A model generated the notes under the pieces. That model did no database searches. It saw only the letters and a program-made list of their open reading frames with translations, and was not told the DNA's origin. Made by a program: the position numbers and the translations under genes. Below, one piece after another: positions 45,449-53,757 of a stretch of DNA of 64,000 bases. Position 1 is the stretch's first letter. Every line of letters starts with the position of its first letter. Source of the stretch: Lysobacter lycopersici. GTDB lineage: Bacteria; Pseudomonadota; Gammaproteobacteria; Xanthomonadales; Xanthomonadaceae. The DNA lies in NCBI RefSeq assembly GCF_007556775.1, contig NZ_CP041742.1, positions 558,001 through 622,000 on the forward strand, in the 5' to 3' direction.

Positions 45449-46654
45449 ATGACCAAGCAATTGCAAGACGCCTACATCGTCGCCGCCACCCGTACCCCGG
45501 TCGGCAAGGCGCCGAAGGGCATGTTCCGCAACACCCGTCCCGACGACATGCTGGCGCACGTGCTGCGGAGCGTGATCGCGCAGGCGCCGGGCATCGACGT
45601 CAACCGCATCGACGACGCGATCATCGGCTGCGCGATGCCCGAGGGCGAGCAAGGCATGAACGTCGCGCGCATCGGCGTGCTGCTCGCCGGCCTGCCGAAC
45701 ACGGTGGCCGCGCAGACCATCAACCGCTTCTGTTCCTCGGGCCTGCAAGCCGTTGCGCTCGCCGCCGACCAGATCCGCATGGGCAACGCCGATCTGATGC
45801 TGGCCGGCGGCACGGAATCGATGTCGATGGTGCCGATGATGGGCAACAAGGTCGCGCTGTCGCCGGCCGTGTTCAAGGACGACCACGTCGCGATCGCCTA
45901 CGGCATGGGCATCACCGCCGAGAAGGTCGCGGAGGAATGGAAGGTCTCGCGCGAGGACCAGGACACATTCGCGCTGGCTTCTCACCAGAAGGCCATCGCC
46001 GCGATCGCCGCCGGCGAATTCCGCGATGAGATATCGCCCTACGAAATCGTCGCCCACCTGCCCGACCTCGCCGGCAATGCGATCCGGCTGAAGAAGGTGC
46101 TGGCCGATACCGACGAAGGCCCGCGTCCGGACACCTCGATGGAAGGCCTGGCCAAGTTGCGTCCGGTGTTCCGCAATGGCCAGTTCGGCGGAACGGTGAC
46201 CGCCGGCAATTCCTCGCAGATGAGCGATGGCGCCGGCGCGGTGCTGTTGGCCTCCGAGCAGGCGATCAAGGATTACGGCCTGACGCCCCTCGCCCGTTTC
46301 GTCAGTTTCTCGGTCGCTGGCGTGCGTCCGGAAGTGATGGGCATTGGCCCCATCGCCGCGATCCCCAAGGCATTGAAGCAGGCCGGGTTGACCAAGGACC
46401 AGCTCGACTGGATCGAGCTCAACGAGGCCTTCGCCGCGCAATCCTTGGCGGTGATCCGCGATTCGCAGCTCGATCCGTCCAAGGTGAACCCGCTGGGCGG
46501 CGCGATCGCGCTGGGCCACCCGCTGGGCGCCACCGGCGCGGTGCGCACCGCGACGATCGTGCACGGCCTGCGCCGGCGCCAGCAGAAATACGGCATGGTG
46601 ACGATGTGCATCGGCACCGGCATGGGCGCGGCGGGCATCTTCGAAGCGCTCTGA
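45449..46654 (+). CDS. fadA: Acetyl-CoA acyltransferase (3-ketoacyl-CoA thiolase)
   Basis: 401 residues. Cleaves 3-ketoacyl-CoA to acetyl-CoA and shortened acyl-CoA, the last step of beta-oxidation. The nucleophile is Cys95 in NRFCSSGLQ. GGAIALGHPLGATGA provides the second active-site His and MVTMCIGTGMGAAGIF the acid/base Cys near 387. RTPVGKAPKGMFRNTRPDD at the start is typical of proteobacterial FadA. Downstream of the matching dehydrogenase/hydratase and probably in the same PsrA-controlled transcript, with a palindromic repeat in between. Confidence 0.95.
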   Translation: MTKQLQDAYIVAATRTPVGKAPKGMFRNTRPDDMLAHVLRSVIAQAPGIDVNRIDDAIIGCAMPEGEQGMNVARIGVLLAGLPNTVAAQTINRFCSSGLQAVALAADQIRMGNADLMLAGGTESMSMVPMMGNKVALSPAVFKDDHVAIAYGMGITAEKVAEEWKVSREDQDTFALASHQKAIAAIAAGEFRDEISPYEIVAHLPDLAGNAIRLKKVLADTDEGPRPDTSMEGLAKLRPVFRNGQFGGTVTAGNSSQMSDGAGAVLLASEQAIKDYGLTPLARFVSFSVAGVRPEVMGIGPIAAIPKALKQAGLTKDQLDWIELNEAFAAQSLAVIRDSQLDPSKVNPLGGAIALGHPLGATGAVRTATIVHGLRRRQQKYGMVTMCIGTGMGAAGIFEAL

Positions 46655-46676
46655 GCCCGAAGGCGCAGGCGGCGAA

Positions 46677-47315
46677 CTAGCGCTTGCGCCCTACCCCGTA
46701 GATCTCGATCCGGACGGATCCGTCCGGATTGCGTATCTGGTGCGCAGTCGCGACCGGTAGCCGATCGCCGACGCTGCTCATGTACAACTGCAGCCAATCG
46801 CTGGCCATGCCCGCGTCAGGAAAATCGCCCTGGATGCGGCACATCGATGACCGGCATTCAGCCTGGAAGTTCTCGACCTTCGCTCCGGCGTCATGCATCG
46901 GACCCGAATCCTGCAGCGAAGCCAGGCTCTTTTCGTGCACGCCCGACCATGCCGGATCAACCTTCTCCGACGCGAAGCCAGTTGCCATCGCGGCATTGTT
47001 CTTTTGTATGCGTTCCTGGCTTTCCGCCGCCATGCGCTTGCGCTTTTCCATCATTTCAGCCATGTCCTTGACCGTCCCGGAACCGGATTGTCCAAGCGGT
47101 TTCGTCGCACGCGCGCGCAATTCCTCCAACGACATGGGCCGAACCGGCCCGGCCCGGCCCGATTCCGCGGCGTTTCCATGGACGGCTTCGGCCACGACTG
47201 CCGTGGAATGGAAGCGGCGGTACAGCGTGACTCCCGCGATGACGGCCACCGCAAGCACCAACAGTGCCCATGGCAGGCGCGCGTGCCATCGAGGGGATGG
47301 GGAATCGTGATTCAT
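46677..47315 (-). CDS. Membrane-anchored hypothetical protein
   Basis: 212 residues. A short basic N-terminus and one membrane helix (LPWALLVLAVAVIAGVTLY) precede a periplasmic part. That part has a helical, Met/Glu/Lys-rich region (DMAEMMEKRKRMAAESQERI) and a C-terminal domain with FQAECRSSMCRIQGDF, whose two cysteines could form a disulfide, and QIRNPDGSVRIEIYG. I do not recognise a named family. ATG 47315 was chosen for its spacing behind GAGG. Convergent with fadA (22-base gap) and separated from the next minus-strand gene by a terminator. Confidence 0.6.
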   Translation of the reverse strand: MNHDSPSPRWHARLPWALLVLAVAVIAGVTLYRRFHSTAVVAEAVHGNAAESGRAGPVRPMSLEELRARATKPLGQSGSGTVKDMAEMMEKRKRMAAESQERIQKNNAAMATGFASEKVDPAWSGVHEKSLASLQDSGPMHDAGAKVENFQAECRSSMCRIQGDFPDAGMASDWLQLYMSSVGDRLPVATAHQIRNPDGSVRIEIYGVGRKR

Positions 47316-47354
47316 GAAGGGAAACCTCGGCGATGCACTTGCAAATCGCCCTGT

Positions 47355-47388
47355 AAACGAAACGAGGCGCCCCACTCAGGGCGCCTCG
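47355..47388 (-). terminator. Terminator after the secreted hypothetical gene
   Basis: CGAGGCGCCC (47363-47372) pairs perfectly with GGGCGCCTCG (47379-47388) around a six-base loop. Leftward it is followed by TTTCGTTT. It lies 20 bases beyond the stop of the gene that begins at 47939. Confidence 0.8.
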
Positions 47389-47408
47389 GGCAATCGCGGC
47401 CGATCAGA

Positions 47409-47939
47409 TCAGGCGTCGACGCCGTTGTCGACGCTGTACGACACGTAGGTATCGTTCACCACGCCGTTCTTCGGCAGCGTGCAGGTCAGGCCGACCAGAT
47501 ATTCGCCGAAACCGTTGGCACTCGATCCGGCATCCGCAGGCGTGAAGTCCACCAGCGTCTGGGTGCTCGGATCCACCGTCGTGGTCTTGCTGATGAAGGA
47601 GGTAAACGCGCCTTCGAAACCGGCAGCCATCGTGCAGGGGATGTCGAACGAAGTCGTGCCATGGTTATTCAGCACGATCGAGATCGATTGCACTCCGTCT
47701 TCCGTCATCGCGCCCGAATCGACCTCGAAGGCACAGGCGACGGCCAGCGTGTTGCCGATGTTCTCGGAACCGATCACGCGGTTGCGGATGGTGTTCGTCG
47801 GACCCGGCGTGAACGCCTGGCAATGCGCCATCGCACTGCTTGCAATGACCTGCGGGATTTCGAAAGCGTTGCCGTCGGCCGGCGCGAACGCCGCGGAAAT
47901 GACAAGAGTCAGCAAAGACGCCTTCACACTCGGATTCAT
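47409..47939 (-). CDS. Secreted hypothetical protein
   Basis: 176 residues with a signal peptide (MNPSVKASLLTLVISAAFAP, cleaved around ADGNA-FEI). The mature part is strand-rich with four cysteines (MAHCQAF, VACAFEV, DIPCTMAAG, GLTCTLPKN), suggesting two disulfides, and an Asp-rich end (SYSVDNGVDA). No family recognised. ATG 47939 has GGGGAG seven bases upstream; a longer frame to 48044 begins without such a site. It has its own terminator downstream. galU lies beyond a 119-base gap. Confidence 0.65.
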   Translation of the reverse strand: MNPSVKASLLTLVISAAFAPADGNAFEIPQVIASSAMAHCQAFTPGPTNTIRNRVIGSENIGNTLAVACAFEVDSGAMTEDGVQSISIVLNNHGTTSFDIPCTMAAGFEGAFTSFISKTTTVDPSTQTLVDFTPADAGSSANGFGEYLVGLTCTLPKNGVVNDTYVSYSVDNGVDA

Positions 47940-48058
47940 GGATTCTCCCCTGTAGCCCAATACGCCCGGAATGGGCGGATTCCGTGGCGGAAGATAGCCC
48001 GGCCGGCGTGGAACGTCCAGCATTAGCCCCGGATGCCGGAGCACGACCTGGCAGCCGA

Positions 48059-48946
48059 TCAGGTATCGGCGACCCCGAGTTCCTGCAATGCATCGCGCAT
48101 GAGCCTTCGTGCCGACTCGCTGAGGCGTTCATGATCGAGGGCATAACGGATGGTGGCTTCGATCAGGCCGAGGTGGGTGCCACAGTCGAAGCGGCTGCCG
48201 TGGAAACGGAAGGCATCGATCCTCTCTGCCTTCGCGACCAGCGCGGCGATCGCATCCGTGAGCTGGATTTCGCCTCCGTTGCCGGCGCTTGTCCGCTCAA
48301 GCTCGTTGAAAATCGCCGCCGGCAGGATGTAGCGGCCGACCACCGCGAGCGTACCGGGAGCTTCCTCGGGGCGGGGCTTCTCGACGATTCCCCGGATGCG
48401 TCCGCTCTGGTCTTCGAAGTCCGGAACGGTGGCGATGCCGTAACTGGACACTTGCGAGCGCGGAACATCCTGCACGGCCACGACCCCGGCCCCGGAGGCC
48501 TCGGCATGGTCGGCCATCTGTTTCAGCGCGCCATCGCCGCGATTCCAGATGAGGTCGTCCGGCAACAGCACGGCAAAAGGTTCGTCGCCGATCACGGGCT
48601 TGGCGCACAGCACGGCATGGCCGAGGCCGCGCGCTTCGTGCTGGGTCACGAACACGGCGCGCACGCCCTCGGGCAGCACGTTGCGCACCAGTTCGAGTTG
48701 CTCCTGCTTGCCCGATCGCTCCAGTTTCTGTTCGAGTTCGTAGGCCTTGTCGAAATAGTCGGCCACCGCGTGCTTGTAGCGGTTGGTGACGAACACCAGC
48801 GTGTCGCAGCCGGCCTCGATCGCCTCGTCGACGGCGTACTGGATCAGCGGCCGGTCGACCACCGGCAGCATTTCCTTCGGAACCGTCTTCGTGGCGGGAA
48901 GGAAGCGCGTGCCCAGCCCGGCCACGGGGAAGACGGCCTTGCGCAC
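48059..48946 (-). CDS. galU: UTP-glucose-1-phosphate uridylyltransferase
   Basis: 295 residues. Makes UDP-glucose for lipopolysaccharide and exopolysaccharide. VRKAVFPVAGLGTRFLPATK is the nucleotide-binding signature, followed by KEMLPVVDRPLIQYAVDEAI and VLLPDDLIWN. ERIDAFRFHGSRFDCGTHLG is also typical. The start is GTG 48946 with GGAAG upstream, because no ATG lies before the conserved AVFPVAGLG; upstream frame belongs to the neighbouring dehydratase. It follows that gene by 26 bases, at the end of a surface-polysaccharide cluster. Confidence 0.95.
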   Translation of the reverse strand: MRKAVFPVAGLGTRFLPATKTVPKEMLPVVDRPLIQYAVDEAIEAGCDTLVFVTNRYKHAVADYFDKAYELEQKLERSGKQEQLELVRNVLPEGVRAVFVTQHEARGLGHAVLCAKPVIGDEPFAVLLPDDLIWNRGDGALKQMADHAEASGAGVVAVQDVPRSQVSSYGIATVPDFEDQSGRIRGIVEKPRPEEAPGTLAVVGRYILPAAIFNELERTSAGNGGEIQLTDAIAALVAKAERIDAFRFHGSRFDCGTHLGLIEATIRYALDHERLSESARRLMRDALQELGVADT

Positions 48947-48972
48947 GCGGGGACTTCCGGATGACGGCACGC

Positions 48973-50880
48973 TCAAGTCCTGCGGGCCTGCCTGGCCGGG
49001 AAGGTGATGACGGTCGTCGTGGCCTGCGCTTCCCCTTCGTCCCCGATCGGGACGAATTCCGGCACGGTTTCGCGCAACAGCACGGACAAGGCGTCGACAT
49101 CGTATGCAGCCACGGCCCCCCGCAGGCGAAGCAGTGCCTGGTCGAGGTCGGCGGCATCCACCGGCCTGGCTTCGGCCTGGAGGATCTTGGGATGCGAAGT
49201 GGGCCGGTAGCGTTCGTCCACGTGGAACAACGCCTCGTGCAGTTTCTCGCCTGGCCGCAATCCGGTGAAGGCGATCGCGATGTCCTTGCCGGGCTGCTTC
49301 CCGGCCAGGCGGATCATCTGTTCCGCAAGCAGGCGGATCGGCACGGGTTCGCCCATGTCCAGCGTGTACACCGCCTGCTGCGCGCCGATCGCCGATGCCT
49401 GCAGGATCAACTGGCAGGCCTCGGGAATGGTCATGAAGTAGCGCGTGACTTCCGCATGGGTCACCGTCACCGGGCCGCCGCTCCGGATCTGTTCCCTGAA
49501 CAGGGGCACGACGCTGCCGGCGGAATCGAGCACGTTGCCGAATCGCACGGTGACGAAGCGCGTACTGGGCTCCGCGGCGAAGCGCTGGCACACCATTTCG
49601 GCCATGCGCTTGGTCGCGCCGAGGACATTCGCCGGATCGACCGCCTTGTCGGTCGAAATCAGCACGCAGGATTCGACGCCAGCCTCAATGCTTGTTTCGG
49701 ACACCGTGGCAGTCGCGAGCACGTTGTTGCGGACCGCCTCCCGCAATTGCGCCTCGAGCAGTGGAACCTGCTTGTAGGCCGCGGCATGGAACACGGCCTG
49801 CGGTTGCGATCGCCCCAGCGCGTAGCGCATGACCGCCTGATCGCCGCAATCGCCGAGCACTGCGACGCATTCCACTTGGGGGAAGTCGCGGCGCAGTTCC
49901 GCCTCGATGGTCATCAGCGCAAGTTCGTCGATTTCCAGCAATGCGACCGTACGGGCGCCATGCCGGGCGCATTGCCTGCACAGTTCGCTACCGATGGAAC
50001 CACCGGCGCCAGTCACAAGCACGCTCCTGCCGCCCAGCCATGCGCGGATCGCCTTCCAGTCGGGCTTCACCGGCTGGCGGCCCAGCAAGTCCTCGATCGC
50101 GACTTCCTTCAACTCGCCCGGCCGCGAGCGCCCCGCCAGCACGTCGTCCAGGCGCGGAACCATGCGGAACGGCAGGCCGGACTTCTCGCAGGCCTCGACC
50201 ACCTTGCGCATCGCTTCGGCATCGAGTTCGGGCAAGGCGATGATCGCCAGTTGCGCCGCGACTTCCGGGGCAAGGCTTTCGAGATCCGCGATCTTTCCGA
50301 GGATCGGCAACCCCTGCAACTCGCTGCCATGCAATCGCGCCGCGTCGTCGAGGAACCCGACCGGCTGGTAAGTGCCGGCGCGACGAAGATCCCGGACCAG
50401 GGTTTCACCCGCTTCGCCGGCACCGAGGATCAAAACCCTGATCGCGGCATGCCCGCCACGCTTCTGGGTCATGTCCTTCCAACTGCGGTACAGGAGTCGC
50501 GGCATGCCCAGCAACGCGCTGAGCACCACGGGATACAGCACCAGGACGGTCCGCGGCACCATCGTCAACCGGTTGTAGAAGAACAGCGCGATGACGATGG
50601 CCAGCAGCCCGAACAGCGCGGCCTTCATGATGTTGACGAGGTCGGGCACGCTGGCGAAGCGCCAGACTCCCCGATACAAGCCCACGCGCCAGAACACCAG
50701 GCCCTGCGCGCAGAGGACGAGGAGCAGCTCCACGGACATCGCCGGGAGGGGGCTTGGCGAAGGTTGGATCGCATAGCGGAAGCGATGGAGCCCGTACCAG
50801 CTGAGCCACACCATGCACAGGTCGTGGGCCACGACCGCGATGCGGGGCAAGGAGATTTCGAACCGGTCCCTGATCGTCAT
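48973..50880 (-). CDS. Membrane nucleoside-diphosphate-sugar 4,6-dehydratase (WbpM/PglF/CapD type)
   Basis: 635 residues. Four membrane helices in the first ~130 residues are followed by a CoA-binding-like Rossmann domain (VLILGAGEAGETLVRDLRRA). The catalytic SDR domain has SVLVTGAGGSIGSELCRQCA, VFHAAAYKQVPLLEAQ and LISTDKAVDPANVLGATKRM. A TDK-type motif replaces the usual SYK, as in WbpM/PglF dehydratases, which act on UDP-GlcNAc at C4/C6. The product feeds O-antigen or other glycans made with the adjacent transferase. ATG 50880 overlaps the upstream stop. The exact sugar product cannot be read from sequence. Confidence 0.9.
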   Translation of the reverse strand: MTIRDRFEISLPRIAVVAHDLCMVWLSWYGLHRFRYAIQPSPSPLPAMSVELLLVLCAQGLVFWRVGLYRGVWRFASVPDLVNIMKAALFGLLAIVIALFFYNRLTMVPRTVLVLYPVVLSALLGMPRLLYRSWKDMTQKRGGHAAIRVLILGAGEAGETLVRDLRRAGTYQPVGFLDDAARLHGSELQGLPILGKIADLESLAPEVAAQLAIIALPELDAEAMRKVVEACEKSGLPFRMVPRLDDVLAGRSRPGELKEVAIEDLLGRQPVKPDWKAIRAWLGGRSVLVTGAGGSIGSELCRQCARHGARTVALLEIDELALMTIEAELRRDFPQVECVAVLGDCGDQAVMRYALGRSQPQAVFHAAAYKQVPLLEAQLREAVRNNVLATATVSETSIEAGVESCVLISTDKAVDPANVLGATKRMAEMVCQRFAAEPSTRFVTVRFGNVLDSAGSVVPLFREQIRSGGPVTVTHAEVTRYFMTIPEACQLILQASAIGAQQAVYTLDMGEPVPIRLLAEQMIRLAGKQPGKDIAIAFTGLRPGEKLHEALFHVDERYRPTSHPKILQAEARPVDAADLDQALLRLRGAVAAYDVDALSVLLRETVPEFVPIGDEGEAQATTTVITFPARQARRT

Positions 50881-51881
50881 GCTTGCCCGCTCCCCTCCTG
50901 GGTCGTCCGGTTCCACCTCAGCCATGCCCAAATCATTGCGGCCGCCGCATATCCGATTCCCAGCGCGGCCGCACCCACCCCCGTTCCTGCCCCCCGGGCC
51001 AGCACCATAGTGGCCACGGCGCAGGCTGTCCACAGCGCATACGCCAGACTCACTGGCCCGTGGCGCCCCGATCGGGCGACCCAACGCTGGTAGGCATGCT
51101 GCAGGTGCGGTGCCCACCAGCGCTCGCCGCGCAGGATGCGCACGAGCAACGTGAGCGCGGCGTCGACAAGGAAGGCGGACAACGGCAACCAAGCCAGCCA
51201 GGTCCAGCGAGGCGTACCAGCCGGGAGCCATAACAAACCGACCGCGAGCAGGTAACCGAGGGCGCCACTGCCGACATCGCCGAGGAAAATCCGCGCCGGC
51301 GGCAGGTTGGAAGGCAGGAACCCGAGGCATGCGGCAGCGACCGCGAACAATACCCACGCCCACGGATCGGGCCAGGCCAGCCACGCCCAGCCGGCAGCGA
51401 CCAGCAAGGCCTGCGACGTAGCGAGGCCATCGATGCCGTCCATGAAGTTCCAGACATTGATGAGCACGACGGTCAATCCGAACCCCAATACGGCCGCTTC
51501 GAGGGAATGCCCCTGCTGCCATATCGAGAAGCCGACCATGAAAGCGGACACGGCGTGCACGCCGAGCCGCAACCATGGCGAAAGCGGCCGGTGGTCATCG
51601 AGCCAACCAATCCCCGCGACCAGCACGAGCCCCGTGGCAAGCATGGCGACCTCGGTCCCGGGCATGGCGTGGGTCGATGCCAGCCATCCGAATGCCAGCA
51701 AGGCCGACGCGACGATGGCGATGCCGCCGCCGCGGGGCGTGGCCACGGCATGGCTTCGCCGGTCACCGGGCTGGTCGATCAGTTGCCGGCGCAGGGCGTA
51801 TCGCCGCGCGAGCCACGTCCCGGCCACGCCGATGGCGACGTGCAGGAGGCACCACGCCGCCAATTCGGGAAATCCCGCCAT
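50877..51881 (-). CDS. Undecaprenyl-phosphate sugar-1-phosphate transferase (WecA/WbpL type)
   Basis: 334 residues with about ten membrane helices. The MraY/WecA family motifs are present: DRRSHAVATPRGGGIAI, GIGWLDDHRPL (DD pair), NVWNFMDGIDGLA (NxxNFMDGxDG) and RIFLGDVGSGALGYLLA. It starts O-antigen or related glycan synthesis by loading a HexNAc-1-phosphate onto undecaprenyl phosphate. WbpL-like rather than MraY by length and because a murein cluster is absent. It overlaps the dehydratase by four bases, and lapB ends one base before its start region, so all are co-transcribed. Confidence 0.92.
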   Translation of the reverse strand: MAGFPELAAWCLLHVAIGVAGTWLARRYALRRQLIDQPGDRRSHAVATPRGGGIAIVASALLAFGWLASTHAMPGTEVAMLATGLVLVAGIGWLDDHRPLSPWLRLGVHAVSAFMVGFSIWQQGHSLEAAVLGFGLTVVLINVWNFMDGIDGLATSQALLVAAGWAWLAWPDPWAWVLFAVAAACLGFLPSNLPPARIFLGDVGSGALGYLLAVGLLWLPAGTPRWTWLAWLPLSAFLVDAALTLLVRILRGERWWAPHLQHAYQRWVARSGRHGPVSLAYALWTACAVATMVLARGAGTGVGAAALGIGYAAAAMIWAWLRWNRTTQEGSGQA

Positions 51882-51882
51882 G

Positions 51883-53070
51883 TCAGACCACTGCGTAATT
51901 GAGCAGTGGTTTCACCGTGCCCCATTCCTTGCAACTCGGGCATTGCCAGTGGTGGCTGCGCGCGCCGAAGCCGCAACGCGTGCAACGGTAACTGGGGTTG
52001 CGCACCAGCAACTGATCGGTGATGTGCTTGAGGTCGTGCAGCGTCGCCGACGGGTCAGCGCCTTCGGCGAGCGACAGGTCGATCAACGCCGCTTCGCCAC
52101 GTACCGAGGGGCGATCCTTCAATTGCCCGGCCAGGAACGCCCGGCCGGCGGCCACGCCCTGCTCCGCCTCGACCAGCCGCGTCAGCGCCAGCACCGGCGA
52201 AATGCCGCGATAGTGCTCGCTCATCTCCGCGAGGAAATTGCGCGCCCCGGTCACATCGCCGGCGCGGTCGTAGCTGGCGAGCAGCGTCGGCAGGATTTCC
52301 GGCAGGTAATCCGGGTCGTGGCGTGCGGCCCGCTCGAACGCCCGGATCGCCGCGGCGTCGTTCCCGGCTTCGGCCTCGATCCGCCCTTCCAGCATGCCCG
52401 CGCGCACCGATGTCGCATCGGCGGCATACGCGCGCGCAACCGCGGCGCGCGCGGCGTCGATTTCACCCGCCGCGCGCGCGCGATCGGCGAGTTCGCACTC
52501 GAACTGCGCGATGAGCTTGCCCATCGGTTCGCCGGTCGCCTGTTCGTAGCGGGTTGCGTTCTCGATCGCCTTGTTCCAATCGCGCTCGGACTGGTAGATG
52601 CCGATCAGGTGGCGCAGCGCCTGCGGCGCGCGCTGGTCGATGCGCGCGAGGTCGCCGAACACGGTTTCCGCGCGATCGAGCAGGCCTGACTTCATGTAAT
52701 CCTCGCCCAGCGCGAGCAGCGCCTGCACTTTCTGCGGATCGCTCAGGTCGCGGCGTTCCACCAGCGCCTGGTGCAGGCGAATGGCGCGATCGACCTCGCC
52801 ACGGCGGCGGAACAGGTGCCCCAGCGCGATCTGGGTTTCGAACGTGTCCTTGTCCAGCTCGGCGATGTGCAGGAACAGTTCGATCGCCTTATCCGGCTGT
52901 TCGTTCAACAGGTAATTGAGGCCGCGGAAATACGTGGTGGAAAGCTTGCTGACCTGGCTGTCGCCGTGGCGCTCGCCGCCACGCCGGCCGATCACCCAGC
53001 CGCACAAGGCGGCGATCGGCAGCAACAGGAACAGCCAGAACCACTGGCTGACGAAAGCGAGTCCGGTCAT
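51883..53070 (-). CDS. lapB: LPS assembly regulator LapB (YciM)
   Basis: 395 residues. An N-terminal membrane helix (WFWLFLLLPIAALCGWVIG) is followed by a run of TPR motifs (TYFRGLNYLLNEQPDKAIEL onward). A C-terminal rubredoxin-like zinc module has two CxxC pairs (YRCTRCGFGARSHHWQCPSC). LapB couples LPS synthesis to transport and presents LpxC to FtsH for proteolysis in E. coli. It overlaps the lapA stop by four bases. Its neighbourhood with the LPS glycan genes is functionally coherent. Confidence 0.95.
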   Translation of the reverse strand: MTGLAFVSQWFWLFLLLPIAALCGWVIGRRGGERHGDSQVSKLSTTYFRGLNYLLNEQPDKAIELFLHIAELDKDTFETQIALGHLFRRRGEVDRAIRLHQALVERRDLSDPQKVQALLALGEDYMKSGLLDRAETVFGDLARIDQRAPQALRHLIGIYQSERDWNKAIENATRYEQATGEPMGKLIAQFECELADRARAAGEIDAARAAVARAYAADATSVRAGMLEGRIEAEAGNDAAAIRAFERAARHDPDYLPEILPTLLASYDRAGDVTGARNFLAEMSEHYRGISPVLALTRLVEAEQGVAAGRAFLAGQLKDRPSVRGEAALIDLSLAEGADPSATLHDLKHITDQLLVRNPSYRCTRCGFGARSHHWQCPSCKEWGTVKPLLNYAVV

Positions 53071-53321
53071 GTCTTTTCCCCAGCGGGACTATCGACTTGC
53101 AGGCGACGCAACCGCAACTTCATCGGCACGATCACCAGCGTGGACAACAACAAGCCACACGCGGCCACGCCGACCAGCAAGGCCGCAAGCAAACTGATCC
53201 CCAAGCCGGCATTGACCGACGCCGGGCCGAAATCGATGGTGACGGACTGCGGATTGAGCGCGCCAAGCAATGCGCCGGCGGCGAGGAACAGGCATGCGAC
53301 CAGCAGGCGCAACACACGCAT
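53067..53321 (-). CDS. lapA: LPS assembly protein LapA
   Basis: 84 residues with two membrane helices (LRLLVACLFLAAGALLGAL and GISLLAALLVGVAACGLLL) separated by a short periplasmic loop containing NPQSVTIDFGP. A basic cytoplasmic tail follows. This is the LapA/DUF1049 layout. It partners with LapB in control of lipopolysaccharide synthesis. The stop overlaps the lapB start by four bases (ATGA). ihfB lies 64 bases upstream on the same strand, the common gammaproteobacterial order. Confidence 0.9.
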   Translation of the reverse strand: MRVLRLLVACLFLAAGALLGALNPQSVTIDFGPASVNAGLGISLLAALLVGVAACGLLLSTLVIVPMKLRLRRLQVDSPAGEKT

Positions 53322-53385
53322 CGTCTAGCCTCCGCAATGCCGCCAGCTTAGCCGAGCCTGTTTCGGCATGGGCCGGCGAAGGTTC

Positions 53386-53688
53386 TCAGCCTTCCGCGTC
53401 CATCGGAACCACGCTGCTGACCCGCTCGCGCAATTCCTTGCCCGGCTTGAAGTGCGGGACGTGCTTGCCGGACAGGGCCACGGCATCGCCGGTCTTCGGG
53501 TTGCGCCCCGTGCGCGGCGGACGGAAATGCAGCGAGAAACTGCCGAAGCCCCGCACCTCGATGCGCTCGCCGGTGGCGAGCGCGCCACCCATCATTTCCA
53601 GCAGCGACTTCACCGCGAGGTCGACATCGTCGGCCTTCAGGTGCACCTGCCGCTGGGACAGGATTTCGATCAGTTCCGATTTTGTCAT
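53386..53688 (-). CDS. ihfB: Integration host factor subunit beta
   Basis: 100 residues. HU/IHF-family DNA-bending protein. [20 protein letters not shown] forms the N-terminal helices, [20 protein letters not shown] starts the beta arm, and NPKTGD carries the proline that intercalates at the kink. The C-terminus [14 protein letters not shown] is standard. Pairs with IhfA, encoded elsewhere. Lies between rpsA and lapA; a strong hairpin in the rpsA-ihfB gap may adjust its expression. Confidence 0.96.
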   Translation of the reverse strand: MTKSELIEILSQRQVHLKADDVDLAVKSLLEMMGGALATGERIEVRGFGSFSLHFRPPRTGRNPKTGDAVALSGKHVPHFKPGKELRERVSSVVPMDAEG

Positions 53689-53715
53689 CGGGATTCCGAC
53701 TGGTCGCCGCGCGAT

Positions 53716-53744
53716 GCGGCGGCCCGGGGTGACCGGGCCGCCGC
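53716..53744 (-). terminator. Twelve-base GC hairpin between rpsA and ihfB
   Basis: GCGGCGGCCCGG (53716-53727) and CCGGGCCGCCGC (53733-53744) are perfectly complementary with loop GGTGA. There is no T-run on the leftward side, so it is more likely a processing or stability element, or a partial attenuator, than a complete terminator. Confidence 0.5.
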
Positions 53745-53757
53745 TGGCGCGAAACGG

